Part shown: positions 53,480-61,151 of the stretch, in pieces
Position numbering within the stretch: the first letter of the stretch is position 1
Layout of the letters: each line of letters opens with the position of its first letter
Assembly (NCBI GenBank): GCA_035504175.1
Contig: DATJSJ010000308.1
Coordinates: 1 to 61,151, forward strand
Source: DATJSJ01 sp035504175
Lineage (GTDB): Bacteria; Pseudomonadota; Alphaproteobacteria; Acetobacterales; Acetobacteraceae
Length of the DNA: 61,151 nt
Direction of reading: 5' to 3'
Notes under the pieces: generated by a model
Databases searched by the model: none
Seen by the model: the letters and a program-made list of their open reading frames with translations, nothing else
Told to the model about the DNA's origin: nothing
Position numbers and translations under genes: made by a program

Positions 53480-56127
53480 GCGGCGGGCGGCCGGCGCTTC
53501 AACTTCGCCGCGTTGGCGCGATGCACGGCGGGAACGCGCGGCTTGGCCGCGGCAGGTTTGGCGGCGCGTCGAGACGCGCGCCCGAGCGAAGCCTCCGCGT
53601 CGGCGCCGACCGGCGGAACGGGCTCCGGGCCGGGTTGCCGTCGCGGCGCGTCGCCGTCCGATCCGCCCGCTGCGACATTTGCGCCGGACGCCATCGCGCC
53701 TGCCGCGTCCGTCCCGATCGCCTCGGCGACGAGTGCCTCGGTCTCGGCCAGCAGCGCCTCCTCATCGGCCGCGGTGCGCACGGATTCCTTGCCGATATCG
53801 AGCATCACCGGCACGGCGAGCGGCGAGACGCGATCCAGCCGCACCGTGCGGATGCGGCCGCGCACCCGCGCCAGCATGCCGGCCAGGCGGGCGAGATCGG
53901 TGAGCCCGCCCGCCGCATCGGCACGGGTCGCGCGCAGCAGGATGTGGTCGGGCTGGTGCTTGCGCAGCACGTCGTAGATCAGGTCGGAGCTGACCGTGAC
54001 CTGGCGTCGCGTCTTCTCGGCACCCGGATGCTGCCGGTCGATCAGCCCGGCGATCACCGCGACGTTGCGGAAGGTCCGCCGCAGCATCGAGCTTTCCGCC
54101 ATCCAGACCTCGAGATCGTCGCCGAGCATGTCCTCCGCGAACAGTGAAGCGACGTCGGGCGGCGGCTCGACCGACCAGACCGCGATCACGTAGTCGCTGG
54201 CGACGAAGCCGAGCGGGCCGAGCCCAACGCGCTCCATCCGCCGCGTCAGCAGCATGCCCAGCGTCTGATGCGCGTTGCGTCCCTCGAAGCAGTAGGCGAC
54301 GAGGAACCAGCGGCCGTTGCGGGGAAAGATCTCGACCAGCAGATCGTCCGGACCCGGCAGTTCCGAGCGTGCCCGCTGCAGCCGCAGCCATTCCTGCACC
54401 GGCTCGGGGAACAGGTGCCAGCGCCGGGGATCGTGCAGCAGCGCGCGCACGCGCGTCGCGAGATTGGTGGTGAGCGGCAGCCGGCCGCCGGCATAGGCGG
54501 GTACCATCGGCTCGCCGGTGCCGCCCTCCGCGACTTCCACCGCGGTCTCGCGCACGCGCAGGAAGCGCAGCAGCCGGCCGGCGAACATGAAGGTGTCGCC
54601 GGGGCGGAGCATGGTGACGAAATATTCCTCGATCTCGCCGAGGTTGAAGCGGCCGAGCCGCACCTTCAGCAGCGGCGCCTCGACGATCGTGCCGATATTG
54701 AGCCGGGCCTGCATCGCGACGCGCGCACCGCGGATATGCACGCGGCCCTCGGCGTCGCGGAACAGCTTGCGGTAGCGCTCATAGGCGGCGAGCGCGTAGC
54801 CGCCATCCTCGACGAAGCGCAGCACGTCGTCGAAATCGCGGCGGGTCAGTGCCGCGTACGGCGCGGCGCGGCAAACTTCCGCGAACATCGCGTCCGGTTC
54901 GAACGGCGCGGAGGCGGCCATCAGCAGCAAATGCTGCGCCAGCACGTCGAGCCCGCCCGGACGCGGCCGGTCGCCGTCCAGCTCGCGCGCGGCGACGCCG
55001 AGGATCGCCGCCTCGCATTCCAGCACCTCGAACCGGTTGGCCGGCACCAGCACGGCGCGCGAGGCCTCGTCCATGCGGTGATTGGCGCGGCCGACACGTT
55101 GGAGCAGGCGCGAGACGCCCTTCGGCGCGCCGACCTGGATCACCTGATCGACGCCGCCCCAGTCGATGCCGAGATCGAGCGAGGAGGTGGCGACCACCGC
55201 GCGCAGCTTGCCCGCCGCCATCGCCGCCTCGACGCGCCGGCGCTGCGCGATGTCGAGACTGCCGTGATGCAGCGCGATCGGCAGCGTCGCGTCGTTCAGC
55301 TTCCACAGCGCCTGGAAGATCAGCTCCGCCTGGGCGCGGGTGTTGACGAAGACGATGGTCATGCCGGCGTCGCGGATGCGCGCCATGATGTCCGGGGCGC
55401 TGAACAGGCCCATGTGACCGGACCAGGGCAGATGCCCGTCGGGCAGCATGATCCCGAGCTCGGGCGGCGCGCCGTCCGCGACCTCGATGCGCCGCACCGG
55501 ATCGCCCAGCCCCACGTACTCGGCGAGGGCGGCGACGTGCGGCGCGGTCGCGGACAGGCCGGCGCGGCGCGCGGCCGGCGCCAACGTCGCGAGACGGGCC
55601 AGGCCGAGCGCGAGCTGGTCGCCGCGCTTGCTGCCGGCCAGCGCGTGGATCTCGTCGATCACCACGCAGTCGAGCCCGGCGAACAGCGCCGGCGCGTCGG
55701 GCAGCGACAGCAGCAGCGCCAGGCTCTCCGGCGTGGTCAGCAGCAGGTTGGGCGGGGCCTCGCGCTGGCGGCGGCGGCGGTTCGCCGGCGTGTCGCCGGT
55801 GCGGGTCTCGATGGTGACGGTCAGTCCCATCTCCGCGACGGGTGTCACCAGGTTGCGGGCGATGTCGGTTGCGAGCGCCTTGAGCGGGCTGACATAGAGG
55901 GTGTGCAGGCCTGGGCGTGGCGCGGCGGCCAGCGCCGCAAGACTGGGCAGGAAGCCGGCCAGCGTCTTGCCGCCGCCGGTCGGTGCGATCAGCAGCGCGT
56001 GTACGCCGGCGCGCGCGGCGTCCAGCATGGCGAGCTGGTGCGGACGCGGCGCCCAACCCCGGCGCTCGAACCAACCGGCGAAGGGCTCGGGGAGGGCGCC
56101 GACCGGGGGTTCTGGAATTGTTCCCAC
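53476..56127 (-). CDS. Ligase-associated Lhr-type DEXH-box DNA helicase
   Basis: This is an 883-residue helicase of the Lhr family, ligase-associated type. It has Walker A APTGGGKTLAG (48-58), motif II DEIH (158-161), GLSATAP motif III, HHGSLDIAQRRRVEAAM and QRVGRANHR motif VI. Winged-helix and Lhr-core regions follow (about 400-780), then a Lys/Arg/Ala-rich tail. It would unwind or translocate on DNA or RNA-DNA during repair. It starts at GTG 56127 and leads the operon with PdeM, photolyase and a phosphoesterase. The tail (about 800-883) is low-complexity. Confidence 0.92.
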   Translation of the reverse strand: MGTIPEPPVGALPEPFAGWFERRGWAPRPHQLAMLDAARAGVHALLIAPTGGGKTLAGFLPSLAALAAAPRPGLHTLYVSPLKALATDIARNLVTPVAEMGLTVTIETRTGDTPANRRRRQREAPPNLLLTTPESLALLLSLPDAPALFAGLDCVVIDEIHALAGSKRGDQLALGLARLATLAPAARRAGLSATAPHVAALAEYVGLGDPVRRIEVADGAPPELGIMLPDGHLPWSGHMGLFSAPDIMARIRDAGMTIVFVNTRAQAELIFQALWKLNDATLPIALHHGSLDIAQRRRVEAAMAAGKLRAVVATSSLDLGIDWGGVDQVIQVGAPKGVSRLLQRVGRANHRMDEASRAVLVPANRFEVLECEAAILGVAARELDGDRPRPGGLDVLAQHLLLMAASAPFEPDAMFAEVCRAAPYAALTRRDFDDVLRFVEDGGYALAAYERYRKLFRDAEGRVHIRGARVAMQARLNIGTIVEAPLLKVRLGRFNLGEIEEYFVTMLRPGDTFMFAGRLLRFLRVRETAVEVAEGGTGEPMVPAYAGGRLPLTTNLATRVRALLHDPRRWHLFPEPVQEWLRLQRARSELPGPDDLLVEIFPRNGRWFLVAYCFEGRNAHQTLGMLLTRRMERVGLGPLGFVASDYVIAVWSVEPPPDVASLFAEDMLGDDLEVWMAESSMLRRTFRNVAVIAGLIDRQHPGAEKTRRQVTVSSDLIYDVLRKHQPDHILLRATRADAAGGLTDLARLAGMLARVRGRIRTVRLDRVSPLAVPVMLDIGKESVRTAADEEALLAETEALVAEAIGTDAAGAMASGANVAAGGSDGDAPRRQPGPEPVPPVGADAEASLGRASRRAAKPAAAKPRVPAVHRANAAKLKRRPPAA

Positions 56128-56331
56128 GATGCCGCCTTATGTCTCAGGGCGGGCGGCGGTTGGCAAGGTGGAGCGCGGGGAGGGGTGGGCCGCTCGGACC
56201 TGACGCCGCCGCGCGCGTCGCCGTCGAGGGGCGTCGCAGCGGGGAAGGGACTGGCCCGGGAGGAGGCGAGCGCGGCCGAGCCACCGCCGGTCTGCATCCG
56301 CGCCGGCGCCGGAGGTGCGGCCCGGCGGCCG

Positions 56332-56757
56332 CTAAGCGGCCGGGACGGGCACCAGTCCGTGGCGCAGCATGATCTCCCGCATCTTCGCCGGATCGGGCCC
56401 GCCAGCCGCCAGCAGCGCCGCCATTTCGCGGAAATAGCCGGCCCCGAGAATGCCGGGGCTCAGGATGCACAGGCAGGTGGCCGGTTCCGGCGAGCGGTTG
56501 CTGAAGGCGTGGACGATCCCGCGCCGGATGAAGACGGTCTTTCCCGGCCCCAGCGCCACGTCGTTCCCGTCCACTCGAAAGGTGATCACGCCGGCGAGGC
56601 CGTACACCGTCTCGTCCCAGCTCTCATGGTAGTGAGGCACCGGCATGCGGGCATCCGGCTCGACCGTCATCTCAAACAGATCGAGGCTGCCGTCGGTCTC
56701 GGCCTTGCTCTGCAGAAAGCGCAAGCACAAGCCGCCGATGCGAATCGTCTCGGTCAA
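56332..56757 (-). CDS. Cupin-domain protein
   Basis: This is a 141-residue single-domain cupin. The metal His/Glu motif is in PHYHESWDETVYGLAGVI (about 41-58), with the second motif in FIRRGIVHAFSN. It begins at TTG 56757, because an ATG six bases upstream reads straight to a stop; a G-run (GGGGGG) lies about 7 bp before the TTG. Cupins bind metals and catalyse varied small-molecule reactions, so the substrate is unknown. It is monocistronic, 205 bp downstream of the helicase start but in the same direction. Confidence 0.82.
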   Translation of the reverse strand: MTETIRIGGLCLRFLQSKAETDGSLDLFEMTVEPDARMPVPHYHESWDETVYGLAGVITFRVDGNDVALGPGKTVFIRRGIVHAFSNRSPEPATCLCILSPGILGAGYFREMAALLAAGGPDPAKMREIMLRHGLVPVPAA

Positions 56758-57484
56758 TGCATCCCCCCTCGTTTACCGGCCGGCATCGGCCGTGCCGCAG
56801 GCATTGTAGCGGCTCCCGGCTGTTCGCGACCTGTCGCGTTCCGGATCGCGGCGCCCGAGGTCTGCTAACGCCGAACCAGGTTGGGAGACAGGCTCCGTTT
56901 CCTGACGCGAAGATTCACTGCAACCGCGGCCGCTTTCATGCCGCCCTTGTGCGCGGCGACCCTCGCCACTTGCATTGGGGCCTCTGAGAGGGCCCACGCT
57001 TTGCGCGGAAACTGCAAGGACGGCGTTGCGGGATCGACGCGTCGGGCGAACGGACGCAATCACCTGCCAGGGTCGCCCGGCCTTTTGCCGGGTTTCTGGT
57101 CCGGCAGATCCAGGACTTCCCGACCGTCTGCGCGCAGGGCAGCAGTTCGACGTTTGCCATGGCGATCGAGCGAGCCGGCAACCCGATGCGCAGCGCCCGT
57201 CGCTCAACGAACGCGCCGGCGATGCCGGTCGGGGCCGCGGCGTTCGCGGGGAGTGCCTGATCGCACGGCGGAAGCCCGGTCCGGCGAGACCATCGAGGCT
57301 CGCGCCCAATGCGATGATGGCGCGGCGATCAGATCCAACTCGCCCAGCGGCGGCGATGCCGCCCGGAGAGTCCTTGAGCTGCATCCTCCAATCTGGCCCA
57401 CGCTGAAAAAGCGGTCTTGGATCGTCCCGGATGCAGCTACGCCGGATTTCGTGAGGATTGTTGGCTCCGATCCGGTTGGACCGT
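56758..57484. other. 727-bp region without a supported gene
   Basis: Frames here give Arg/Ser/Pro-rich sequences without recognisable families, unlike adjacent real genes. The region marks the start of the accessory-looking right end. It may hold decayed coding DNA, but I could not identify a parent gene. Confidence 0.45.
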
Positions 57485-57685
57485 CTACATGCAATCGTCA
57501 GCGAGGGAATTTCCGACCGCCACGCCGACCGACGCACCGACCGCAGCGCCACCAACTGCGCCGGCGAGGATCGAAGCGCCCCACGCGTAGCCGCTGTTCA
57601 TGATGCGGCAGATATCGAGCCCGCCGGCAACCGCGTCGGCCTCGCCTGCCGTCAGTTCGCGCGTTATTTGCGAGACATCCGCCAT
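57485..57685 (-). CDS. Double-glycine bacteriocin-like peptide
   Basis: This 66-residue peptide has a leader of 22 residues ending DAVAGG, then a glycine/alanine-rich core (GASILAGAVGGAAVG) with two Cys (near 26 and 65) that could form one disulfide. This is the pattern of class II bacteriocins or microcins exported by a C39-peptidase ABC transporter. AAGGAGG lies 8 bp before ATG 57685. No transporter or immunity gene adjoins it. A CRP-like box lies about 69-85 bp upstream, as for the peptide at 31313-31453, which shares the D-x-V-A-G-G leader end. Confidence 0.8.
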   Translation of the reverse strand: MADVSQITRELTAGEADAVAGGLDICRIMNSGYAWGASILAGAVGGAAVGASVGVAVGNSLADDCM

Positions 57686-57753
57686 GGGAACCTCCTTGCG
57701 TTGGTGTCGTTGCTCCATCGATCCGGAAATTAGGTGGCACCTGCATGGGGTCC

Positions 57754-57769
57754 TGTGGCCGAGATCACA
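57754..57769. promoter_or_regulatory. CRP-like box upstream of the bacteriocin-like peptide
   Basis: TGTGG-CCGAGA-TCACA matches the CRP consensus at nine of ten key bases. It lies 69-84 bp upstream of the peptide's start on the minus strand. Confidence 0.55.
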
Positions 57770-58019
57770 CCTTCGAGCCGCCCGGGCAGCTCAGGTCGCC
57801 GTCACTGCCGCACCGCCGCCTGCAACGGAAGTCCGGGCAGCCACGGATGGCCGACACCCGGATGTGCGGCGCGAAGATCTGGACAGTCCAAAGCCGAGCA
57901 GATCCGCCAGGCGGAGGCGGAACCTGGCGACCTTGATCACCGTGGGTTGAAGCGGACGCGATCACACCAGCCGCTTCCGCGGCGCGGTGCGGCGGAACTG
58001 CCACTCGGTCGGCTCGTTC

Positions 58020-58054
58020 GTACGCGCTCGACTGGAATCCGGTCGAGCGCGTAC
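58020..58054 (+). promoter_or_regulatory. Perfect 13-bp inverted repeat ahead of the KGG-repeat gene
   Basis: GTACGCGCTCGAC (58020-58032) and GTCGAGCGCGTAC (58042-58054) are perfect inverted copies around a 9-nt loop, ending 6 bp before the TGGAGGA ribosome binding site. The position fits an mRNA hairpin controlling translation, or an operator. Confidence 0.6.
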
Positions 58055-58073
58055 ATCAAGTGGAGGACTGCAA

Positions 58074-58364
58074 ATGAACCAGCACACCGGCAATCCCGGC
58101 AACTTTGCAGAGAACCGCGAGAAAGCTGCGGAGGCTGGCCGCAAGGGTGGTCAGCACGGCCACGGTGGTGGCGGAACCGAGCAGAACACCGGCAATTTCG
58201 CGCAGGACCGGCAGAAGGCCGCCGAGGCTGGCCACGCGGGTGGTCAACACGGCCACGGTAGCGGCACGGCGGGACAAAACTCCGGCGGCTTTGCGCAGGA
58301 TCGCGAGCGGGCGGCGGAAGCGGGCCAAAAAGGCGGCGAGCACAGCCATAGCGGACGCCGCTAA
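58074..58364 (+). CDS. KGG-repeat general stress protein
   Basis: This is a 96-residue hydrophilic protein built of three repeats of the form FAxDRxKAAEAGxKGGxHGHG. It matches the Con-10/GsiB-type KGG stress family, which accumulates in dry or saline conditions. GGAGGA lies 8 bp before ATG 58074. The repeat has His in the linker (HGHG), more than is typical, so metal binding is possible. The function is inferred only from family. Confidence 0.85.
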   Translation: MNQHTGNPGNFAENREKAAEAGRKGGQHGHGGGGTEQNTGNFAQDRQKAAEAGHAGGQHGHGSGTAGQNSGGFAQDRERAAEAGQKGGEHSHSGRR

Positions 58365-58459
58365 GCCACACGGCGACGGTCAGGCAGCGGCACGGCGGAA
58401 GCGCGAATGCGCTTCCGCCGGCGCCGTGCGTTGGTCACGATCTCTGGAGGAGGTACGTC

Positions 58460-58771
58460 ATGCCGCGTGGAGACAAATCAAGCTACACTGGGCGCCAGAA
58501 GCGAATGGCGGAACACATCGAAGAAGGATATGAGCGCCGCGGCGTCGACGAGGATGAAGCGGCGCGTCGTGCCTGGGCCACCGTCAACAAGGAGACGCAT
58601 GGCGGCAAACGCAGCGGTTCCGGTCGCGGCAAGCCGGAAGATCGCGCACCGGCACGCAAGGGCGGACGGCTGGGTGGGGCGGCGCAGGCGAAACGGCCCG
58701 CAGCAGCGCGGTCGGCATCCGCGCGCAAATCGGCCGCAACGCGAAAGCGCCGGGCAGGGCGCGGCGCCTAG
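58460..58771 (+). CDS. Small basic stress-type protein (family often labelled plasmid stabilization)
   Basis: This is a 103-residue basic protein. The first 50 residues (MPRGDKSSYTGRQKRMAEHI and VDEDEAARRAWATVNKETHGG) match a conserved small family usually named plasmid stabilization, found on chromosomes beside stress genes. The second half is a Lys/Arg/Ala-rich tail that could bind nucleic acid. GGAGGAGG precedes ATG 58460. It follows the KGG gene by 95 bp and may share its regulation. Confidence 0.7.
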   Translation: MPRGDKSSYTGRQKRMAEHIEEGYERRGVDEDEAARRAWATVNKETHGGKRSGSGRGKPEDRAPARKGGRLGGAAQAKRPAAARSASARKSAATRKRRAGRGA

Positions 58772-58783
58772 CGGAATGATTCC

Positions 58784-59445
58784 ACCAGACGTTTCCCGCG
58801 CCAGTGCTTGACGGTGATGGTGTCGGCCAGGGTGGTTCGAGGGAAGCGTCTCGGACGAGCGACTTCGGCGTCGAAATCGCCAGAATTCGCCTGGTTCTGA
58901 CGCGAGATCGGAGCGGGGACGGCATCTCTGACGGCGCGTCGGCCACGTGACCAGCAGCCGTGAGCCGGCGCGGCATCGGAAGTCCAGGCCTGCCGTGGGG
59001 TCCGTGCGTCGATCTGGTTCAGGACGCGGGTGAATTCGGTTGCGTGGTAGCGCAGCGTGCACGGGCCGAGGATCGCCTCCGCCTTCGCCTCCATAGCGGC
59101 GAGCGGCGTAGTGGCGCAGCGGCAGTCGCAGCTACGCGTGATGCTGGCACACCGACCTCTCTTCACAGTTGGCCTAGGTCTGGTAAAGTCGATGATCTGG
59201 GCTTGGATCTTCTCATCTACCGAGTAAACCACGATATGCTCTAGGGGATTGCGCAAGGCGACGTTGCGGGCCTTCTCGACAAGCTGCGGAACGTCGAAGA
59301 GCCTGAAGGCGTTGCCCGCAGCCAGTTCGAACGATGCTCGTGCCAGATGCGGTGGCCGTGGAGGCCGCTGCATCGGTCGCTTTGGCCTTGGAGCATAGGG
59401 TCAACCACGTCGCGCCGAGTCGTTTTTGCCGCGGCGTGCGCTCGA
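58784..59445 (-). pseudogene. Decayed IS630-family transposase remnant
   Basis: Fragments in more than one minus-strand frame match an IS630-type DDE transposase: LVEKARNVALRNPLEH, VYSVDEKIQAQIID (first catalytic Asp), and EFTRVLNQIDARTP. Upstream in a shifted frame lies ATWLTLCSKAKATDAAAS, resembling the family's helix-turn-helix linker. The expected D-N-Y-x-T-H region is damaged and the C-terminal third is missing. It is therefore a remnant with frameshifts and no expected activity. Confidence 0.7.
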
Positions 59446-59830
59446 CCGCAGCCGCCACCGGCTCAGGCGGGGCAGGCGCAGAGGCGCAACCGCGTTGCGG
59501 ACAACCGGTTCCGGTTTCGCATGTCGCGTTCGGGCCGGCGGCCGGCTGCAGATCGTTGGCTTGGCGTCGCCCGTGACGGCGTGCCCGTCCGGTCAACGGC
59601 CGACAGCAGATCGGCGCCTGCCGGACACGGTAACTGGGATTCTTCCGGTCCAGACGGTGCGGTCGAGCCCTTCGCAGTCGCCAGGTCGGTGACGGACTTC
59701 TCCGCCTGGCCTTCAGCTCCAACGCCCGGGGGGCTGGCGTAGTCTGGGAACAATCAACCTCGATCAGACGATGAGCCGGGTGCAGGCGCAGCGTCCGGCT
59801 TCCAACGCCGGCCACTCGTGCTTCGAACTC
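59446..59830. other. Region between the transposase remnant and the PEP-CTERM gene
   Basis: No intact gene is seen. It may contain the lost N-terminal part of the IS630-type element. The PEP-CTERM gene ends at 59831. Confidence 0.4.
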
Positions 59831-60547
59831 TCACAGGGCTTTCTGGCGTCGCCGGACGATACCGAGACCCGCCAAAGCGGCAAGCAGAACCGCGAAGGGC
59901 GCCGGTTCGGGGACGGACTGGACCCCGCCAATGACATCGAACGCGCCCTCGGTCTCGGTCGTGCTGCAGTCGCCGGTTCCGGCATTGCACACCAGTCCTA
60001 CGGCACCGGTCGTATTCCACGCCACGAGACCCTGCGTGTCAGCCGCACCCGGTCCGACCACCAAAAAGTAATCCGTTCCCGCAGTCAGATCGACCCCGGT
60101 GATGCCGCTGATGGTTTCCAACGTCCCTGAGCCGCCGGGCACGCCATTGACATCCCAGGCCCCGAGCTGCGTGGTTGGATAGCTGCCGCTATTCGTCCAG
60201 AGGCTGACCACGACCGTGTCTGTGCCGGGGGACATGTAGCCGAGCGCCACATCAATTTGCGTCACTGCGGACGTATGGGCAGCCTTGAAATTGAACGCAT
60301 CGACGTTGAGTATGTCGTCGTAAGCATCGGTGCCATTGAACTCCCAGCCACTGGAATTGCTGAAACTGTTGCCGGGGCCCAGATCGCTGTATAGTACGGC
60401 TGCCCGTGCGGTCTCGAGCGGCATGGCGGTCGATGCCACGCAGGCGGTTGATACAGCGATCAGCAGCGGCAGGACCGGCCGAAATGACGACCGCAACACA
60501 TCTGCGTGCTGAACGGATCTGCCGTTCGTCATAATATGTTCGTTCAT
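59831..60547 (-). CDS. PEP-CTERM sorting-domain exported protein
   Basis: This 238-residue protein has an N-terminal signal region (SFRPVLPLLIAVSTACVAST), a central beta-rich domain (about 55-205, with NSSGWEFNGTDAYDDIL and LTAGTDYFLVVG), and a C-terminal VPEP motif followed by a hydrophobic stretch and RRRQK. That end is the PEP-CTERM signal recognised by exosortase, which links proteins to exopolysaccharide assembly. GGAAG precedes ATG 60547. No exosortase lies in the window. A CRP-like box lies 78-93 bp upstream. Confidence 0.88.
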   Translation of the reverse strand: MNEHIMTNGRSVQHADVLRSSFRPVLPLLIAVSTACVASTAMPLETARAAVLYSDLGPGNSFSNSSGWEFNGTDAYDDILNVDAFNFKAAHTSAVTQIDVALGYMSPGTDTVVVSLWTNSGSYPTTQLGAWDVNGVPGGSGTLETISGITGVDLTAGTDYFLVVGPGAADTQGLVAWNTTGAVGLVCNAGTGDCSTTETEGAFDVIGGVQSVPEPAPFAVLLAALAGLGIVRRRQKAL

Positions 60548-60624
60548 TGGGGTCTTCCGATACTGGAGTATGGCACCGTCATTGCATGACCGAACAGAAT
60601 GTAGGCGCTCGGTGCAGCGACCCG

Positions 60625-60640
60625 TGTGACCGCGGTCACA
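60625..60640. promoter_or_regulatory. CRP-like box upstream of the PEP-CTERM gene
   Basis: TGTGACCGCGGTCACA is a perfect CRP-type palindrome 78-93 bp upstream of the PEP-CTERM start on the minus strand. Confidence 0.65.
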
Positions 60641-61090
60641 GGTCCGAGACAGCAGACAGGGATTCGTGGGTGGCCGGTCGCGGCGACCCGGTACGCTATC
60701 CGGCGGCAACCGCCCTACGCTGCGTCACCCATCGATCCCGAGGATCGGACGGTGTCTGCGTCGCCGATGGGCCGGAGCCCGATTTTCGTGACGCAGCCCA
60801 GGTCGGATCGCGCGGTGCGCGCAGATCCTGCGCTTTGGTTCGTCCGGAAACCACGCATTCGGGCACGTCGGTGAGGTAAGCAATCGCGTCCTCGCCATTC
60901 GGCTTGCCGTCTGAACCGGCGCCATCGCGATGACCCGACGACGCGCCTCGCGTCGCTCGCCGCGGAGGTGCTGAAGCGAGTGGCGGTGCTCTACGCGAGA
61001 TCGAAAATTCAGTGTCCGCCCTCAAAAAGGGGTGGGTGATTTCAGGGGGTTATGATTCAGTCGTGGTTGCGAGCTACGACGGATCAAGCG
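60641..61090. other. Right-end intergenic region, probably including the start of an IS5-type element
   Basis: No gene is supported. CAAAAAGGGGTGGGTGATTT (about 61024-61043), ahead of the transposase start, is A/T-richer and could lie in the left end of the insertion sequence. The exact boundary cannot be placed. Confidence 0.35.
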
Positions 61091-61151
61091 ATGCCCTGGA
61101 CTGAAATCACCCGTCCGCAGTATCGGCGCGCCGGACTGCGCTATGCAAGCG
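61091..61151 (+). CDS. IS5-family transposase, 3' partial (window edge)
   Basis: The open frame from ATG 61091 reads MPWTEITRPQYRRAGLRYAS to the window end. This is the characteristic N-terminus of an IS5-group (IS427-like) transposase. Only about 20 residues are visible, so nothing can be said about its integrity. Confidence 0.75.
   Translation, partial: MPWTEITRPQYRRAGLRYAS

Noticed and set aside
56881..57603. Possible 240-residue protein
   Set aside because: Low-complexity Arg/Ser content, overlap with the well-supported bacteriocin-like gene on the other strand, and no family.

Overview
The window is GC-rich DNA from an alphaproteobacterium. The best guess is Acetobacteraceae or a near relative in Rhodospirillales. 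This rests on codon use, the periplasmic-binding-protein sugar transporters, Entner-Doudoroff enzymes (KDPG aldolase and KDG kinase), a LOV-GGDEF-EAL protein, Hint-domain surface proteins and several conserved hypotheticals typical of that group. It is an inference from gene content; there is no rRNA here to confirm it. The only stable RNA gene seen is a tRNA-Val(CAC).

Layout. Positions 1-9.1 kb hold a 5'-truncated MsrQ-like haem protein, a membrane LOV-GGDEF-EAL sensor, an AI-2E-family permease, two poorly characterised proteins, and a three-gene signalling block: CHASE3 histidine kinase, CheY-like regulator, receiver-kinase fusion. Positions 9.3-12.9 kb hold the most unusual locus. A BTAD/TPR regulator faces a gene for a 126-residue protein made almost entirely of five 22-residue repeats. 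That gene is followed, after a perfect hairpin, by a protein resembling the DUF6065 family; a candidate promoter and terminator form a leader in front of it. Positions 13.7-16.7 kb are a sugar ABC operon. Positions 17.2-31.1 kb carry an SDR-like protein lacking the Tyr/Lys pair, a C-methyltransferase, an orphan Rieske protein, an M20 peptidase, a TetR/outer-membrane-factor pair, an MFS exporter, GtrA, and an adjacent Hint protein and glycosyltransferase that share a homologous module.

Positions 31.3-41.5 kb form a catabolic region. It contains LacI, a ribose-type ABC importer, a phosphotriesterase-like hydrolase, a GATase-like protein, ribokinase, a BtpA/SgcQ-like protein, a TenA-like protein, and eda-kdgK. 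Two short inverted-repeat elements sit exactly between its convergent genes. Positions 41.6-49.7 kb hold small membrane and lipoproteins, a CorC-type transporter and two sulfatases, one apparently exported and one cytosolic. Positions 50.5-56.1 kb are a tightly overlapping repair operon: Lhr-like helicase, PdeM nuclease, photolyase and a second metallophosphoesterase. Positions 56.3-61.2 kb look accessory: a cupin, a double-glycine bacteriocin-like peptide, a KGG-repeat stress protein, a small basic stress-type protein, a decayed IS630-type transposase, a PEP-CTERM protein, and the start of an IS5-type transposase cut by the window edge.

A cross-cutting signal is a CRP-like box (TGTGA-N6-TCACA). 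It lies about 70-95 bp upstream of two double-glycine-leader peptides (31.3 kb, 57.5 kb) and the PEP-CTERM gene (59.8 kb), which suggests a small regulon of exported peptides and surface proteins.
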